NCBI GenBank assembly: GCA_045864775.1
Contig: BTVR01000002.1
Span: 930,001-994,000, forward strand
Reading direction: 5' to 3'
DNA length: 64,000 nt
Origin: Macondimonas sp045864775
GTDB taxonomy: Bacteria > Pseudomonadota > Gammaproteobacteria > UBA5335
Within the stretch, counting starts at the first letter, position 1, and the number at the start of each line of letters is the position of its first letter. The notes beneath the pieces are model-generated. The model was not told where the DNA came from. It saw nothing but the letters and a program-made list of their open reading frames with translations, and did not search any database. Shown one piece after another: positions 37,075 to 47,159 of the stretch. The translations under genes and the position numbers were made by a program.

Positions 37075-37203
37075 TTGCATTCCGGAGTTAGATCCGTTGA
37101 AGAGTTCAAAAGTGAACGTGTGGAAGCGTTGCCCGGACCGCAGGGCATCAGCGATGAAGTCGGCCAACTCGGTGTGGTTCCCCTGATCGGAAATCGCCAG
37201 GGG
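37075..37203 (-). pseudogene. Decayed IS3-family OrfB fragment
   Basis: After an in-frame stop (37204-37206) the minus strand reads ADFIADALRSGQRFHTFTF. This resembles the catalytic-Asp block of IS3-family OrfB (typically WSMDFVSDAL..GRRFR.LTV). What follows does not fit a transposase. It is in the same orientation as the OrfA remnant at 37541-37812. Confidence 0.45.
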
Positions 37204-37270
37204 CTAGCGGATACGATCCGCCAGGCGCGCCGTTCCCCCCGGCCTGGCATGTTGAGCTTCATAGCCACGC

Positions 37271-37329
37271 CAACCGCCAACCGCCAACCGCCAACCGCCA
37301 ACCGCCAACCGCCAACCGCCAACCGCCAA
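37271..37329. repeat. Heptanucleotide tandem repeat (CAACCGC)n
   Basis: About 8.4 perfect copies run directly into a 100-N assembly gap, so the true array length is unknown. Such arrays change length by slippage and also break short-read assemblies. Confidence 0.9.
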
Positions 37330-37429
37330 NNNNNNNNNNNNNNNNNNNNNNNNNNNNNNNNNNNNNNNNNNNNNNNNNNNNNNNNNNNNNNNNNNNNNNN
37401 NNNNNNNNNNNNNNNNNNNNNNNNNNNNN
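37330..37429. other. Assembly gap (100 N)
   Basis: Exactly 100 unknown bases, the usual placeholder for a scaffold join of unknown size. It lies within IS3-family debris next to a tandem repeat. Confidence 0.99.
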
Positions 37430-37540
37430 CCGCGAGTCTTGCCGAAGCACCGCGGCCCCAGTGCCCAGCATGTGGTCGGCATGCCGGGCACTGCGGCCGT
37501 GATCTGTTTGAAGCGCAAGACTAGGAGCCAGTCGCCGCGT

Positions 37541-37812
37541 CTGGCTCGGCCATTTCGTGACCGGACGTCCTTAATCGCATGGTGTTCCAATGCCAGGTCG
37601 GCATACATGCGCTTCAGCCGGACCAGCTCGTCCTCGACGTCCTTCAGGTGTCACAACTGGGACCCCTCCATGCCGGCGTACTTGTTCTTCCACACGTAGT
37701 TCGTCGCATCGATGATGAGGTGCTTGCGGCACGTCTCGGCCACCTTAGCGCCGGCCTCGACTTCCTTTCGGATCTGGACGATCTGCTCCTCGCTGAACGT
37801 CGACTTCTCCAT
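37541..37812 (-). pseudogene. IS3-family OrfA with a nonsense mutation
   Basis: From ATG 37812 the frame reads MEKSTFSEEQIVQIRKEVEA and then AETCRKHLIIDATNYVWKNKYAG, the HTH protein OrfA of IS3/IS407-like elements. A TGA at 37651-37653 (codon 54) interrupts it, after which LVRLKRMYADLALEHHAIKDV continues the leucine-zipper end. It is clearly inactive. Confidence 0.75.
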
Positions 37813-38140
37813 GCAGAGATCCTTCGGTGGGGAAACTGTACTTCCACATGGCTCGAATCTACGAGGACACTTCCATCGACCTTTCGGGCTCCAGCGCGAG
37901 GTTAGCTACAGGGAATCTGTTCAATGCCAAACAGCTCGCAGCACGCGTACTCCTTCAGCAATTCCACACCGGAAAGGCGATTCCTGCGCGGCCCATCATT
38001 CGCTTGACCCGGAGCAAAATAATTTATCCTTGTTTATCAATGACTTGAATGCATAAACAAAACTTGTTTGACTCGTCACGGCCGTTTCTGATTTTTTTAA
38101 AGGGTCCGGACCATCCCGGAGTATTGAGGCGATAGACCCA
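37813..38140. other. Intergenic stretch upstream of the replication module
   Basis: No gene supported. A 73-codon frame starting at 37827 has no recognisable features. From about 38020 the DNA is AT-rich, with the inverted pair AAACAA/TTGTTT, and probably contains the promoter of the HTH gene at 38141. Confidence 0.45.
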
Positions 38141-38371
38141 ATGTCTGACGAACACTCAAGTCCATTTCGAACCAGGGCCGAGGCTGCTGACTTTCTAACT
38201 CGAGCTGGCTATCCAATCACTATGAGTACCCTTTCGAAATACGCACATTTTGGTGGGGGGCCAATTTTCCGGAAATTTGGAAAAAGATGCATTTACCAGG
38301 AATCAGACTTGCTTACTTGGGCGAAAAAGAGGACTAGCGGCCCCAAATCCTCAACTTCAAGCGATGATTAA
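38141..38371 (+). CDS. Small HTH protein (AlpA/excisionase-like)
   Basis: 76 residues with a MerR/HTH_17-type fold: RTRAEAADFLTRAGYPITMSTLSKYAHFGGGP, then a beta part (FRKFGKRCIYQESDLLTWAK). P4-type islands carry such a protein to activate integrase or act as excisionase. It lies directly upstream of the Toprim gene. Confidence 0.72.
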   Translation: MSDEHSSPFRTRAEAADFLTRAGYPITMSTLSKYAHFGGGPIFRKFGKRCIYQESDLLTWAKKRTSGPKSSTSSDD

Positions 38372-38381
38372 GGAGGCGCAT

Positions 38382-39356
38382 ATGTACGATATTTATCGAA
38401 GCTACTCGAAATTCCAACACCTTGAAATTGAAGGATCCATTTCGGTAATCGAGGCCATCCACCAATTTTCTAACGCAATCCGTGCAGCAGGGCTCGAACC
38501 CCCAGAGTCTATTGAGCCGGGAAGGTTCCATCGATTCTCTGGCGCTGGGAAAAAGGACTCAAACCGTGCTGCCTGGTGTATGTTATTTCCCGATGGCCAC
38601 GCAGGAGTCTTTGGAGATTGGTCGTCCGGGCTCAAAGAAACATGGAAATTTTTGTCGTCCACTCCCAGAACAAAATTTAACCCCTGGCAATCCCGCTACA
38701 GCGAGAAAATGTTGGTATCCCCTACCTCTGGCGAGCTGATTGCTCGGCAAAAGAATGCCGCTCGGACTGCGAAGTTGCTATGGAGAAAAGCTAGACCGGT
38801 CAATCCATTGCATCCTTACTTGATGACAAAAGGGGTTCGCCCATATGTCGCTCGGCAGCTTGGCGAGAGCCTTGTGCTGCCCATCACCACCGTCAGCGGC
38901 GATCTGTCGAGTCTTCAATTCATTCTTACTGACGGCAGCAAGCGGATGCTGACTGGCGGCGCCAAGCGAGGTCGGATCATCCCCGTTCGCTGGCTTGGCG
39001 GGCGTGCGCGCATCGTGGTCTCCGAAGGCTACTCAACCGCCGCGACATTGGCCGAGCTGTATCCTGCGCGCTCCATCTTCGCGGCGATTGATGCTGGGAA
39101 TCTTCTGCCCGCCTGCACCGCGCTTCGGTCGCGGTTTCCGGAAGGCAAGATATCCGTCTATGGCGACGACGACCGTCGGACGCCCGGCAATCCGGGGCGC
39201 ACCAAGGCGAATGAGGCTGCACGGGCCAGTGGTGCGAAGGTGGCTTTCCCACCGTGGGACGATGCCATTGACCCGCGTGAAGCGACCGACTGGAACGATT
39301 GGGCACGTGTTCGAGAACTTCTCCGAGGGGGGGTGACCAATGCGTGCACCCCCTGA
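38382..39356 (+). CDS. Toprim-domain primase-like protein
   Basis: 324 residues. The C-terminal half is a Toprim domain: RIVVSEGYSTAATLAEL provides the Glu, AAIDAGN follows, and KISVYGDDD the Asp cluster. The N-terminal half is that of phage/ICE primases (WCMLFPDGHAGVFGDW). ATG 38382 follows AAGGAGG; a slightly longer start at 38364 is possible. It overlaps the DUF3987 gene by 17 bases. Role: island replication, probably with a host polymerase. Confidence 0.82.
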   Translation: MYDIYRSYSKFQHLEIEGSISVIEAIHQFSNAIRAAGLEPPESIEPGRFHRFSGAGKKDSNRAAWCMLFPDGHAGVFGDWSSGLKETWKFLSSTPRTKFNPWQSRYSEKMLVSPTSGELIARQKNAARTAKLLWRKARPVNPLHPYLMTKGVRPYVARQLGESLVLPITTVSGDLSSLQFILTDGSKRMLTGGAKRGRIIPVRWLGGRARIVVSEGYSTAATLAELYPARSIFAAIDAGNLLPACTALRSRFPEGKISVYGDDDRRTPGNPGRTKANEAARASGAKVAFPPWDDAIDPREATDWNDWARVRELLRGGVTNACTP

Positions 39357-40836
39357 ACTGCATAATTTAGAGCAGCCTCCGGAGGCGATGGAAACAGAGG
39401 CCGCCGACGAGTGGCCGGAGCCGGACGCTCTGCGCAGACCGATCCCGCGTCCAGATCCCTATCCAGTAGCCGCATTGGGGCCGATCCTTGGCCCTGCCGC
39501 CCGCGCAATTTCCGAGACGGTACAAGCCGCTGAGGCGATCATCGGAGGTTCATTACTAGCCGCGGCATCGCTTGCGGCCATGCCCCATTGGAATGTCGAG
39601 GTTGACGGCCGGAGCTACCCCATCGCGATTTGGGTGTTGACCGTGGCCGGTTCTGGCGAGCGCAAAAGCGCCGTCGATGGGTTGGCCGTACATGCGCATG
39701 ATGCCGTCGAGCAGGAGGCCGCGCGGGCTTACAAGGCCGACATGGCCGAGCATGAGCGCCAGATTGCCGAGCACACCGCCGCCGAGAAAAAGGGCCGGAA
39801 CGCGACGCCTGGTGTTCCAGTGTGCCATGCGCCAGAAGCGCCGCTGCTGCCATGGATCATGACCCGCGAGCCGACGATCGAGGGATTGCACAAGCTGCTG
39901 GCCAATGGTCGAGGCTTTGCCGGGCTGATGAGCGACGACGCCGGCGACTTTCTCGGCGGGTTCGCCATGGGAAGGGAGCACCGCGTGCGCACCGTGGCCG
40001 CGCTGTCGTCGCTGTGGGACCGAGGCCGCTTTGACCGGATTCGTTCAGGCGATGGCGCTTCAAAGTATTGGGGCCGTCGCCTGGCCATGCACCTGATGAT
40101 TCAACCGGTGCTTGCTGAGGGGGTGTTGTCCGACCCGCTGCTGAGCGGCCAAGGCTTCCTGCCGCGATGCCTGCTGACGTGGCCGGAGGAGCGCGCAGGG
40201 ACGCGCCGTTACGTCGCGCGGGACCTTACGACAGACCCTGCGATGCAAGCCTACTGGGACATCATGCGCGGGCTGCTGACCCTACCGCCGAGGGTTGCCG
40301 CCGGATCCCGAAACGAGCTTGAGCCGGTGGCGCTTCGCATGGACGACACGGCGAAGGCTCTGTGGATCAGGATTGCCGACGGGTTCGAGCAATCAATGGC
40401 CGAGAGCGAGCCGTTTCACGCCATCAGGGCATGGGCCAGCAAGGCCTCCGAACAAGTCCTGCGCGTGGCTGGCGTCCTGACCGTAGTCGAGACTCCCCGG
40501 CCTACGCACATCGACTGCGCGTCTGTCGAGCGTGCCGCCCAAATCGTGACATTCCACATGCGCGAGGCCGCACGGCTAGTAGGCAACGCATCGGTTCCAG
40601 TAAACATAAGGAACGCCGAAGCCGTTATCGGATGGCTGCGGCAGAAAAAGAAGGTGATCGTTTACTCAGGAGAGATCATCCAGAGAGGCCCTACTGTCGT
40701 TCGGGAGGCCAAAGCCTTGCGGTCTGCAATGGAGGTTCTCGAAATGCACGGGTACGCGCGCCGTTTGCCCGAGGGGACCATCCTTGACGGCAAGTCGCGC
40801 AAGTCTGCATGGAAAGTTCGCCGGGGAGTGGATTGA
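39340..40836 (+). CDS. DUF3987 (YfjI-like) helicase/ATPase-like protein
   Basis: 498 residues. The P-loop-like VAGSGERKSAVDGL near residue 100 and later blocks (GLMSDDAGDFLGGFAM, LLTWPEE) match DUF3987. The protein is found in P4-like and other islands beside a Toprim primase, where it acts in replication. Overlap with the upstream gene implies one operon. It ends about 290 bases before the right attachment repeat. Confidence 0.82.
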   Translation: MRAPPELHNLEQPPEAMETEAADEWPEPDALRRPIPRPDPYPVAALGPILGPAARAISETVQAAEAIIGGSLLAAASLAAMPHWNVEVDGRSYPIAIWVLTVAGSGERKSAVDGLAVHAHDAVEQEAARAYKADMAEHERQIAEHTAAEKKGRNATPGVPVCHAPEAPLLPWIMTREPTIEGLHKLLANGRGFAGLMSDDAGDFLGGFAMGREHRVRTVAALSSLWDRGRFDRIRSGDGASKYWGRRLAMHLMIQPVLAEGVLSDPLLSGQGFLPRCLLTWPEERAGTRRYVARDLTTDPAMQAYWDIMRGLLTLPPRVAAGSRNELEPVALRMDDTAKALWIRIADGFEQSMAESEPFHAIRAWASKASEQVLRVAGVLTVVETPRPTHIDCASVERAAQIVTFHMREAARLVGNASVPVNIRNAEAVIGWLRQKKKVIVYSGEIIQRGPTVVREAKALRSAMEVLEMHGYARRLPEGTILDGKSRKSAWKVRRGVD

Positions 40837-40877
40837 TCTACTTGGCCAGAAGTAAGCCGCAATCCAATTCTCGTACT

Positions 40878-40938
40878 GCGAATCACGCTTTTCATGCTAA
40901 TACAGGGTCGTGATTCGCGAGATTAGCTTGATTAGCTT
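40878..40938. repeat. Inverted repeat and tandem 9-mers near the right attachment site
   Basis: GCGAATCACG (40878-40887) and CGTGATTCGC (40909-40918) are perfect 10-base arms. Directly after come two adjacent copies of GATTAGCTT (40921-40938). The 40837-41129 stretch holds no gene; these may be excisionase or integrase arm sites, or the terminator of the replication operon. Confidence 0.5.
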
Positions 40939-41129
40939 CTGTCTGGTTGACTCGGGACCACTCCAGAATTCACTTGGTTAAAGATTATGACCTGCTCGAA
41001 TGGGTGAATTTGATGGGTAAACGATGATCTCCGCCGGTGCCCCGGGCAGCGGAATTGACACCAGTGCTGACTTAATGCTGACTCGCTCAAACAGATAAGG
41101 GGGGCGCTTCTTGTATGCTATTGAAAAGA

Positions 41130-41182
41130 TGGGGTGGACGATGGGGCTCGAACCCACGACCGCTGGAATCACAATCCAGAGC
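41130..41182. repeat. Island attachment site, right copy (within intact tRNA-His)
   Basis: 53 bases identical to 5456-5508. This copy supplies the 3' half of the intact tRNA-His, so the island restores the tRNA when it integrates. Confidence 0.93.
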
Positions 41183-41206
41183 TCTACCGACTGAGCTACG
41201 TCCACC
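41130..41206 (-). tRNA. tRNA-His (GTG)
   Basis: On the minus strand the acceptor GTGGACG pairs with CGTCCAC, and the anticodon loop TTGTGAT gives GTG. The extra G at -1 opposite C73, characteristic of tRNA-His, is present (41206/41133), and CCA is encoded (41132-41130). It is the integration target of the island. Confidence 0.95.
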
Positions 41207-41245
41207 ACTGAACTTGCATGATGCAAATGCCGCCCGCGCTCGGGT

Positions 41246-41322
41246 TGGCGCGCCTGGCAGGAATCGAACCTGCAACCCTCGGCTTAGAAGGCCGATGCTC
41301 TGTCCGGTTGAGCTACAGGCGC
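41246..41322 (-). tRNA. tRNA-Arg (TCT)
   Basis: Acceptor GCGCCTG/CAGGCGC, anticodon stem TCGGC/GCCGA with loop CTTCTAA (TCT), T arm GCAGGTTCGATTCCTGC, encoded CCA. It is the second of three clustered tRNAs read toward lower coordinates. Confidence 0.95.
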
Positions 41323-41345
41323 TCTTGTGAACACCCTAGCGGGAA

Positions 41346-41422
<77 letters not shown>

Positions 41423-41437
41423 AGAGACTGACCGAGG

Positions 41438-41479
41438 CTCGGCCTTGCCGCGACCGCATCGAAAAACGGCAAGGCCGAG
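41438..41479. terminator. Hairpin between methyltransferase and tRNA cluster
   Basis: CTCGGCCTTGCCG and CGGCAAGGCCGAG are perfect 13-base arms around a 16-base loop. It follows the minus-strand methyltransferase gene by 26 bases. No T-run is seen on that side, so it is either a weak terminator or an RNA-processing stem. Confidence 0.5.
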
Positions 41480-41505
41480 AATGATAGCCACCCCTCCCGC
41501 CGGCG

Positions 41506-42453
41506 TCAATTTAGCGGATCGTTCGGGGCGGCCGGCCCCGCCGCGACAGCCATCGCCCGGCTGCGGACCAGCGCGATGTTCATGCCGCCGCCCGGCTCGT
41601 AACCACCCCATGCTTCGCGCGGCAGGTACGCGCGCTTGGCATCCCGCGCCAGATTGATCTGCAGGTCATAACCCAAGCCGTCGAACCATTGCGGCAATTC
41701 GTCGAGATCCAGCCAGGTGTGGAACGGCTCCCCGATCCTGCGCCAGATGCGCAGACCGATTGCGCGCCGCAGCCGCATCCGGAACGTTTTTGGGCGCCTC
41801 CTCGCCAGTTCCAGCAGGCCCGTGTCCATGTAGTCGAAAGCAATCATCACGCCGCCGGCGCACAGGACTGCCAGTTCGCGGAACACGTCTTCCACCACGG
41901 GCTTGGGCAGGTAATAGGTCACGCCCATCCAGTTGACGAAAGTCGGCACGGCCGGGTCGTACCCCGCGGCCAGCAGGCGCTCACTCAATGACTGGGTGGT
42001 GAAATCGATGGGTACGAAGACCTGATGCGGGTGGTCGGCCAGCCCGCGTTCGGCGAGGCGCGCACGCTTGTGTGCCTGCGTATCGGGATGATCCAGTTCG
42101 AACAGGCGCAGGCGGGTCATGAGATCGGGTCGGCGCCAGGCAAACGTGTCCCAGCCTGCTCCCAGAATCACGTACTGGCGTACCCCGCCCCGATCCATGG
42201 CGCGCGCCAGTTCATCCTCGGCAAACCGGGCACGCAGCAAGAGCGCCGCCAGGAAGCCCTTGATCTGAGGCCGACGCCGGAACATCCGGGCCATGATCCG
42301 GTAGGTCCGCGGCCGGTTGAGAATGCGTCGGCCGCGCGCGTTCAGCAATTGCTCCGCGATGGTGTCCTGGAAAATCGGGATTCCGACTCTGACCGCCAAG
42401 GCCCGAAAGAACATGACCGCCCGCGATGTAAAACTTCCTTTTCCTGCACGCAT
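41506..42453 (-). CDS. Class I SAM-dependent methyltransferase
   Basis: 315 residues of the leucine-carboxyl-methyltransferase-like family. Motif I is QYVILGAGWDTFAWRRP (near residue 92), then RLFELDHPDTQ with the acidic ribose-binding residue, and FVNWMGVTYYLP. AGGAGG sits 5 bases before the ATG. Substrates in this family range from polyketides to small acids. It is related to the truncated gene at the left window edge. Confidence 0.88.
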   Translation of the reverse strand: MRAGKGSFTSRAVMFFRALAVRVGIPIFQDTIAEQLLNARGRRILNRPRTYRIMARMFRRRPQIKGFLAALLLRARFAEDELARAMDRGGVRQYVILGAGWDTFAWRRPDLMTRLRLFELDHPDTQAHKRARLAERGLADHPHQVFVPIDFTTQSLSERLLAAGYDPAVPTFVNWMGVTYYLPKPVVEDVFRELAVLCAGGVMIAFDYMDTGLLELARRRPKTFRMRLRRAIGLRIWRRIGEPFHTWLDLDELPQWFDGLGYDLQINLARDAKRAYLPREAWGGYEPGGGMNIALVRSRAMAVAAGPAAPNDPLN

Positions 42454-42494
42454 GTCGCCTCCTGCGCCTGCGCTCCCCCGCGGAGCAGCTTAGT

Positions 42495-43259
42495 TCAACG
42501 CGGAAGAACTGCACGCAGGGGCTCAGGACCCAGGTGACGCATCTGCATCAGGATCCAGGCTTGGCGCCGCCGCACATGGTCCGTCGGCGCATCGACCCGA
42601 TAGCGCACCGGGTTGGGTAGCACGGCGGCCAGCAGCGCCGCCTGCCGAGCATCGAGGCGGTTGGCCGAAACGCCGAAGTAAAGACGGCTGGCCGCCTCGG
42701 CTCCGTAGACGTTCGGACCGAACTGCGCGACGTTCAGATAGAGTTCGAGTATCCGCGCCTTGGGTAGCAGCAGTTCCATCCAGACCGCCAGCCAGGCCTC
42801 GAGACCCTTGCGCAGCCAGCTCCGGCCCGGCCAGAGAAACAGGTTCTTCACCGTCTGCTGGGTGATCGTGCTGGCCCCCCGGGTGGGGCCGCCACGAGCA
42901 TTGTGGTCGGCCGCACGCCGGATCGCCGTCAGGTCGAGTCCGAAATGGGCAGGAAAGCGTTGATCCTCCGCCGCGATCACGGCCAGGGCGAGCTGTGGCG
43001 AAATCCGCTCGGCGGGCGCCCACCGATAGGCCGGTAGTCGCCCGTCGCCCGCGGCCACGTTGCGCGCCCATTGCTGCACCATGAACGCGCTGCTCGGTGG
43101 CGGCAGAACCGCGAGGAACATGAGCGGCAACACGGTCAAAGCAAGCGCCGCTCCCGGCAGCGCCCACAGGCCGCGCCTCAGCCACCGCCGCGGTCGGGGT
43201 GTCCCCCGGCGCCTGCCCGTCAGGCTGCTGCGGTGCGACCAGGGTGGCGGGATGGGCAT
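42495..43259 (-). CDS. mtgA: Monofunctional peptidoglycan glycosyltransferase
   Basis: 254 residues (MtgA is about 240). One N-terminal membrane helix (ALPGAALALTVLPLMFLAVL) is followed by the GT51 domain: AVIAAEDQRFPAHFGLD contains the catalytic Glu, then GASTITQQTVKNLFLW and KARILELYLNVAQFG. It polymerises lipid II into glycan strands at the outer face of the inner membrane. The frame is open to 43376; ATG 43259 has GGAG upstream and gives the usual length. Confidence 0.9.
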   Translation of the reverse strand: MPIPPPWSHRSSLTGRRRGTPRPRRWLRRGLWALPGAALALTVLPLMFLAVLPPPSSAFMVQQWARNVAAGDGRLPAYRWAPAERISPQLALAVIAAEDQRFPAHFGLDLTAIRRAADHNARGGPTRGASTITQQTVKNLFLWPGRSWLRKGLEAWLAVWMELLLPKARILELYLNVAQFGPNVYGAEAASRLYFGVSANRLDARQAALLAAVLPNPVRYRVDAPTDHVRRRQAWILMQMRHLGPEPLRAVLPR

Positions 43260-43471
43260 GGTCGGGCGTGCTCCGGGCATCAGGGATGCGTGGCTGATTT
43301 TCCGAGGCCCATCGTCATTCGGCGCGGCGGCTGCGGCGTCCTCGTCGAGCCGTCGTGCCTCTGCTATCAAGGGCATCGGCCCGACTCCGTTCGCAGAATC
43401 GAGGCGGTCTGAAGCGTGCTTGCGAGGTTCGTCGAACGCGCCGGCTTATTGACTGAGCAGGCCGGTGTCGC

Positions 43472-44893
<1,422 letters not shown>

Positions 44894-45045
44894 GTCCTTC
44901 CAGAGCCCCTGCATTGCATCGACTGTTCTTGAAATTTTCGGTATGTACATCACGACCGGTGCAAATTGTCAATTTTTTGTCTGCCGCAGGCAACATCGGC
45001 GCATACAGGGCGGCCACCGCGTCGGCTACAATGAGCGCGCCGCAT

Positions 45046-45131
45046 GCCCGGGTGGCGAAATCGGTAGACGCAAGGGACTTAAAATCCCTCGGGCCTGTCC
45101 CATGCCGGTTCAAGTCCGGCCCCGGGCACCA
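45046..45131 (+). tRNA. tRNA-Leu (TAA)
   Basis: An 86-base class II tRNA: acceptor GCCCGGG/CCCGGGC, anticodon stem GGGA/TCCC with loop CTTAAAA (TAA), a long variable arm (GGGCCTGTCCC), T arm GCCGGTTCAAGTCCGGC, discriminator A and encoded CCA. Confidence 0.95.
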
Positions 45132-45329
45132 AACCATGACGCCATGCGGGACAGCGGCCGTAAAGCGCCAGTCAACGCCTGCGGACGGCGCACGAGGCGG
45201 GGCTTCATCGGGCCGCCGCAAGGCAGCGCGGCTTCATCGCGCGGAATCCGGCCGTTGCATTTTCAATGCCGATCTGACATACAAGTGCAGGCTTCAGGAA
45301 GAGTAAGGGTCAACCGTTCGGGGCACCCC

Positions 45330-45935
45330 ATGCACAACTTGAATCAGCACGTCCTTCGCACCGATGCGAGCGGCATGCCGCTGGAGTGGATCGACTATCA
45401 GCAAGCGGCACGGCTGCATCACCTGGGGGAGGTGGCCTATGCGCTGGGCTCATCGCTCTACCGGATTCGCGGCGGGGTCAACGCCCGCAGCGGTCGGCGC
45501 AGCGTCATCGAGGTCCATTCGATTCTCGCCACGTTCGGGCATAACCACATGCTGCACGAACTGCGGCACTGCTATACGCCCCCGCTGAGCAATCGCACGC
45601 TGTTTCGCCGTGATGGGCACATGTGCCTCTACTGCGGCGGCTCGTTCCCATCCGGTGATCTGTCGCGCGACCATGTGACGCCGCTCAGCCAGGGAGGCAA
45701 GGATCTCTGGACGAACGTGGTGGCGGCCTGCAAGCGCTGCAACAACCACAAGGCCGGGCGCACCCCCGAACAGGCCGGCATGCAACTGCTGGCGGTCCCG
45801 TTTTCGCCGACGCACGCCGAGTACATCTACCTGCAGGGGCGGCGCGTGCTGGCCGACCAGATGGCCTTCCTGCGCAGCCATTTCCCCCGTTCCAGCCCCT
45901 TGCACGCCCGCATCGCACACGTCGCAGCCGATTGA
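45330..45935 (+). CDS. HNH endonuclease family protein
   Basis: 201 residues. A zinc-type HNH motif: CLYCGG, then the catalytic block SRDHVTPLSQGGKDLWTNVVAACKRCNNHK, with DH as the key pair. The N terminus (VLRTDASGMPLEWIDYQQAARLH) matches a conserved group of chromosomal HNH proteins of unknown duty. ATG 45330 is chosen; the longer frame overlaps the tRNA-Leu. Confidence 0.85.
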   Translation: MHNLNQHVLRTDASGMPLEWIDYQQAARLHHLGEVAYALGSSLYRIRGGVNARSGRRSVIEVHSILATFGHNHMLHELRHCYTPPLSNRTLFRRDGHMCLYCGGSFPSGDLSRDHVTPLSQGGKDLWTNVVAACKRCNNHKAGRTPEQAGMQLLAVPFSPTHAEYIYLQGRRVLADQMAFLRSHFPRSSPLHARIAHVAAD

Positions 45936-45941
45936 GACCCG

Positions 45942-46973
45942 TCAGGCGCTCCAGCCCCGCGTCCGGTCGATGACCAGATCGGCCAGGAACGCGATGTGTT
46001 CGGGCGCGTCGTTCAGCGCCGGGATGTAGCGCAGGGTGCCACCCTGGCGCGCGAATCCCTCGGCGTATCGCATGGCAATCTCCTCCAGCGTTTCAAGGCA
46101 ATCCGCCGCGAACCCGGGACAGACGGCATCGACGCGTCGAATGCCGTCCCGCGCCCACTGCGCCAAAACCTCGTCGGTGTAGGGACCCAGCCAGCGGCTC
46201 GGGCCAAACCGGGACTGGAACGCCATGGCCCAGCCATCGTCGGGTAGATCGAGCGCGGTCGCCAGCGCCTGCGCCGTGGCACGGCATTGGGCGCCGTAAG
46301 GATCGCCCAGATCGGCATAACGCTGCGGCAGGCCATGGAACGACATGAGCAGCCGCTCGCCCCGCCCGTTCCGGGTCCAGTGAGCCTTGACCCGGGCGGC
46401 CAGTGCGGCGATGTAGCCCGCCGCTTCGGCATACTCATTGACCCACAGCAGTTCGGGTATGAGCCGCTGCGCGCGGAGCCAGTTGGCGGTCGCATCGATG
46501 ACCGAAGCGGTGGTCGTGGCCGAATACTGCGGATACAGGGGGAACACCAGGATCCGTTTGCACCCAGCGGCCTGGAGCCCGTCGAGCCCCGCGGCAATGG
46601 ATGGTTGCCCATAGCGCATGGCGAGCGCGACCCGGTAGCGGCCCGCGAGCCGCCCGTCGAGTTGCGCCTGCAGCGCGGCGGTCTGGCGGCGCGAATACAC
46701 GCGCAGCGGCGAGCCGTCCGGCAGCCAGACGCTGGCATAGGCCGCGGCGCTCCGGCGTGGCCGGACGCGCAGGATCACCCCGTGGAGTACCGGCCACCAA
46801 ATCCAGCGGGGCGCCTCGATGACGCGAGAATCGCTCAGAAATTCCGCCAGATATCGCCGAACGGAGGCGGGCGTGGGCGCGTCTGGACTACCCAGATTGA
46901 CCAGCAGGACACCGTTGGGGGCGACGTTCGTCGCAGATGAGCTTGTGTGCACGATACGCTCTCGCCGCGTCAT
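45942..46973 (-). CDS. hemH: Ferrochelatase
   Basis: 343 residues that insert Fe2+ into protoporphyrin IX, the last step of haem synthesis. LLVNLGSPDAPTPASVRRYLAEFLSD is the N-terminal signature, the metal-binding His is in SFHGLPQRY, and the Glu in CLETLEEIAM. ATG 46973 leaves a 20-residue lead; the frame is open to 47000 and neither start has a clear ribosome site. It converges on the HNH gene, 6 bases away. Confidence 0.93.
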   Translation of the reverse strand: MTRRERIVHTSSSATNVAPNGVLLVNLGSPDAPTPASVRRYLAEFLSDSRVIEAPRWIWWPVLHGVILRVRPRRSAAAYASVWLPDGSPLRVYSRRQTAALQAQLDGRLAGRYRVALAMRYGQPSIAAGLDGLQAAGCKRILVFPLYPQYSATTTASVIDATANWLRAQRLIPELLWVNEYAEAAGYIAALAARVKAHWTRNGRGERLLMSFHGLPQRYADLGDPYGAQCRATAQALATALDLPDDGWAMAFQSRFGPSRWLGPYTDEVLAQWARDGIRRVDAVCPGFAADCLETLEEIAMRYAEGFARQGGTLRYIPALNDAPEHIAFLADLVIDRTRGWSA

Positions 46974-47068
46974 TGCCGGGTGGGCGCCGGACCTTCCCAT
47001 GGGGGGATGGCGGGCCGGCCGTCATCGTTTCGTCATGGCGGGCAGCTATGGTAATCCCGCCATCCTGC

Positions 47069-47085
47069 TTGGCTCAAAAAGTGCT
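47069..47085 (+). promoter_or_regulatory. Possible sigma-54 promoter
   Basis: TTGGCTCAAAAAGTGCT fits the GG-N10-GC spacing of sigma-54 sites with about three mismatches to the full consensus. It lies 75 bases before a secreted-protein gene. A sigma-54 activator is encoded at 43472-44893. Confidence 0.3.
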
Positions 47086-47159
47086 TTACCGAAAGGCCGC
47101 AGCAACGTGGCCCAATCCGCCGTAGCGGATCTTCTCACATCGTTCCATGACGGGAGCAA

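Noticed and set aside
37075..37524. A Thr-Ala-Asn-Arg-Gln-Pro-Pro repeat protein running into the N gap
   Set aside because: The frame is produced by the heptanucleotide repeat and the unknown bases; the opposite strand carries IS3-family remnants.
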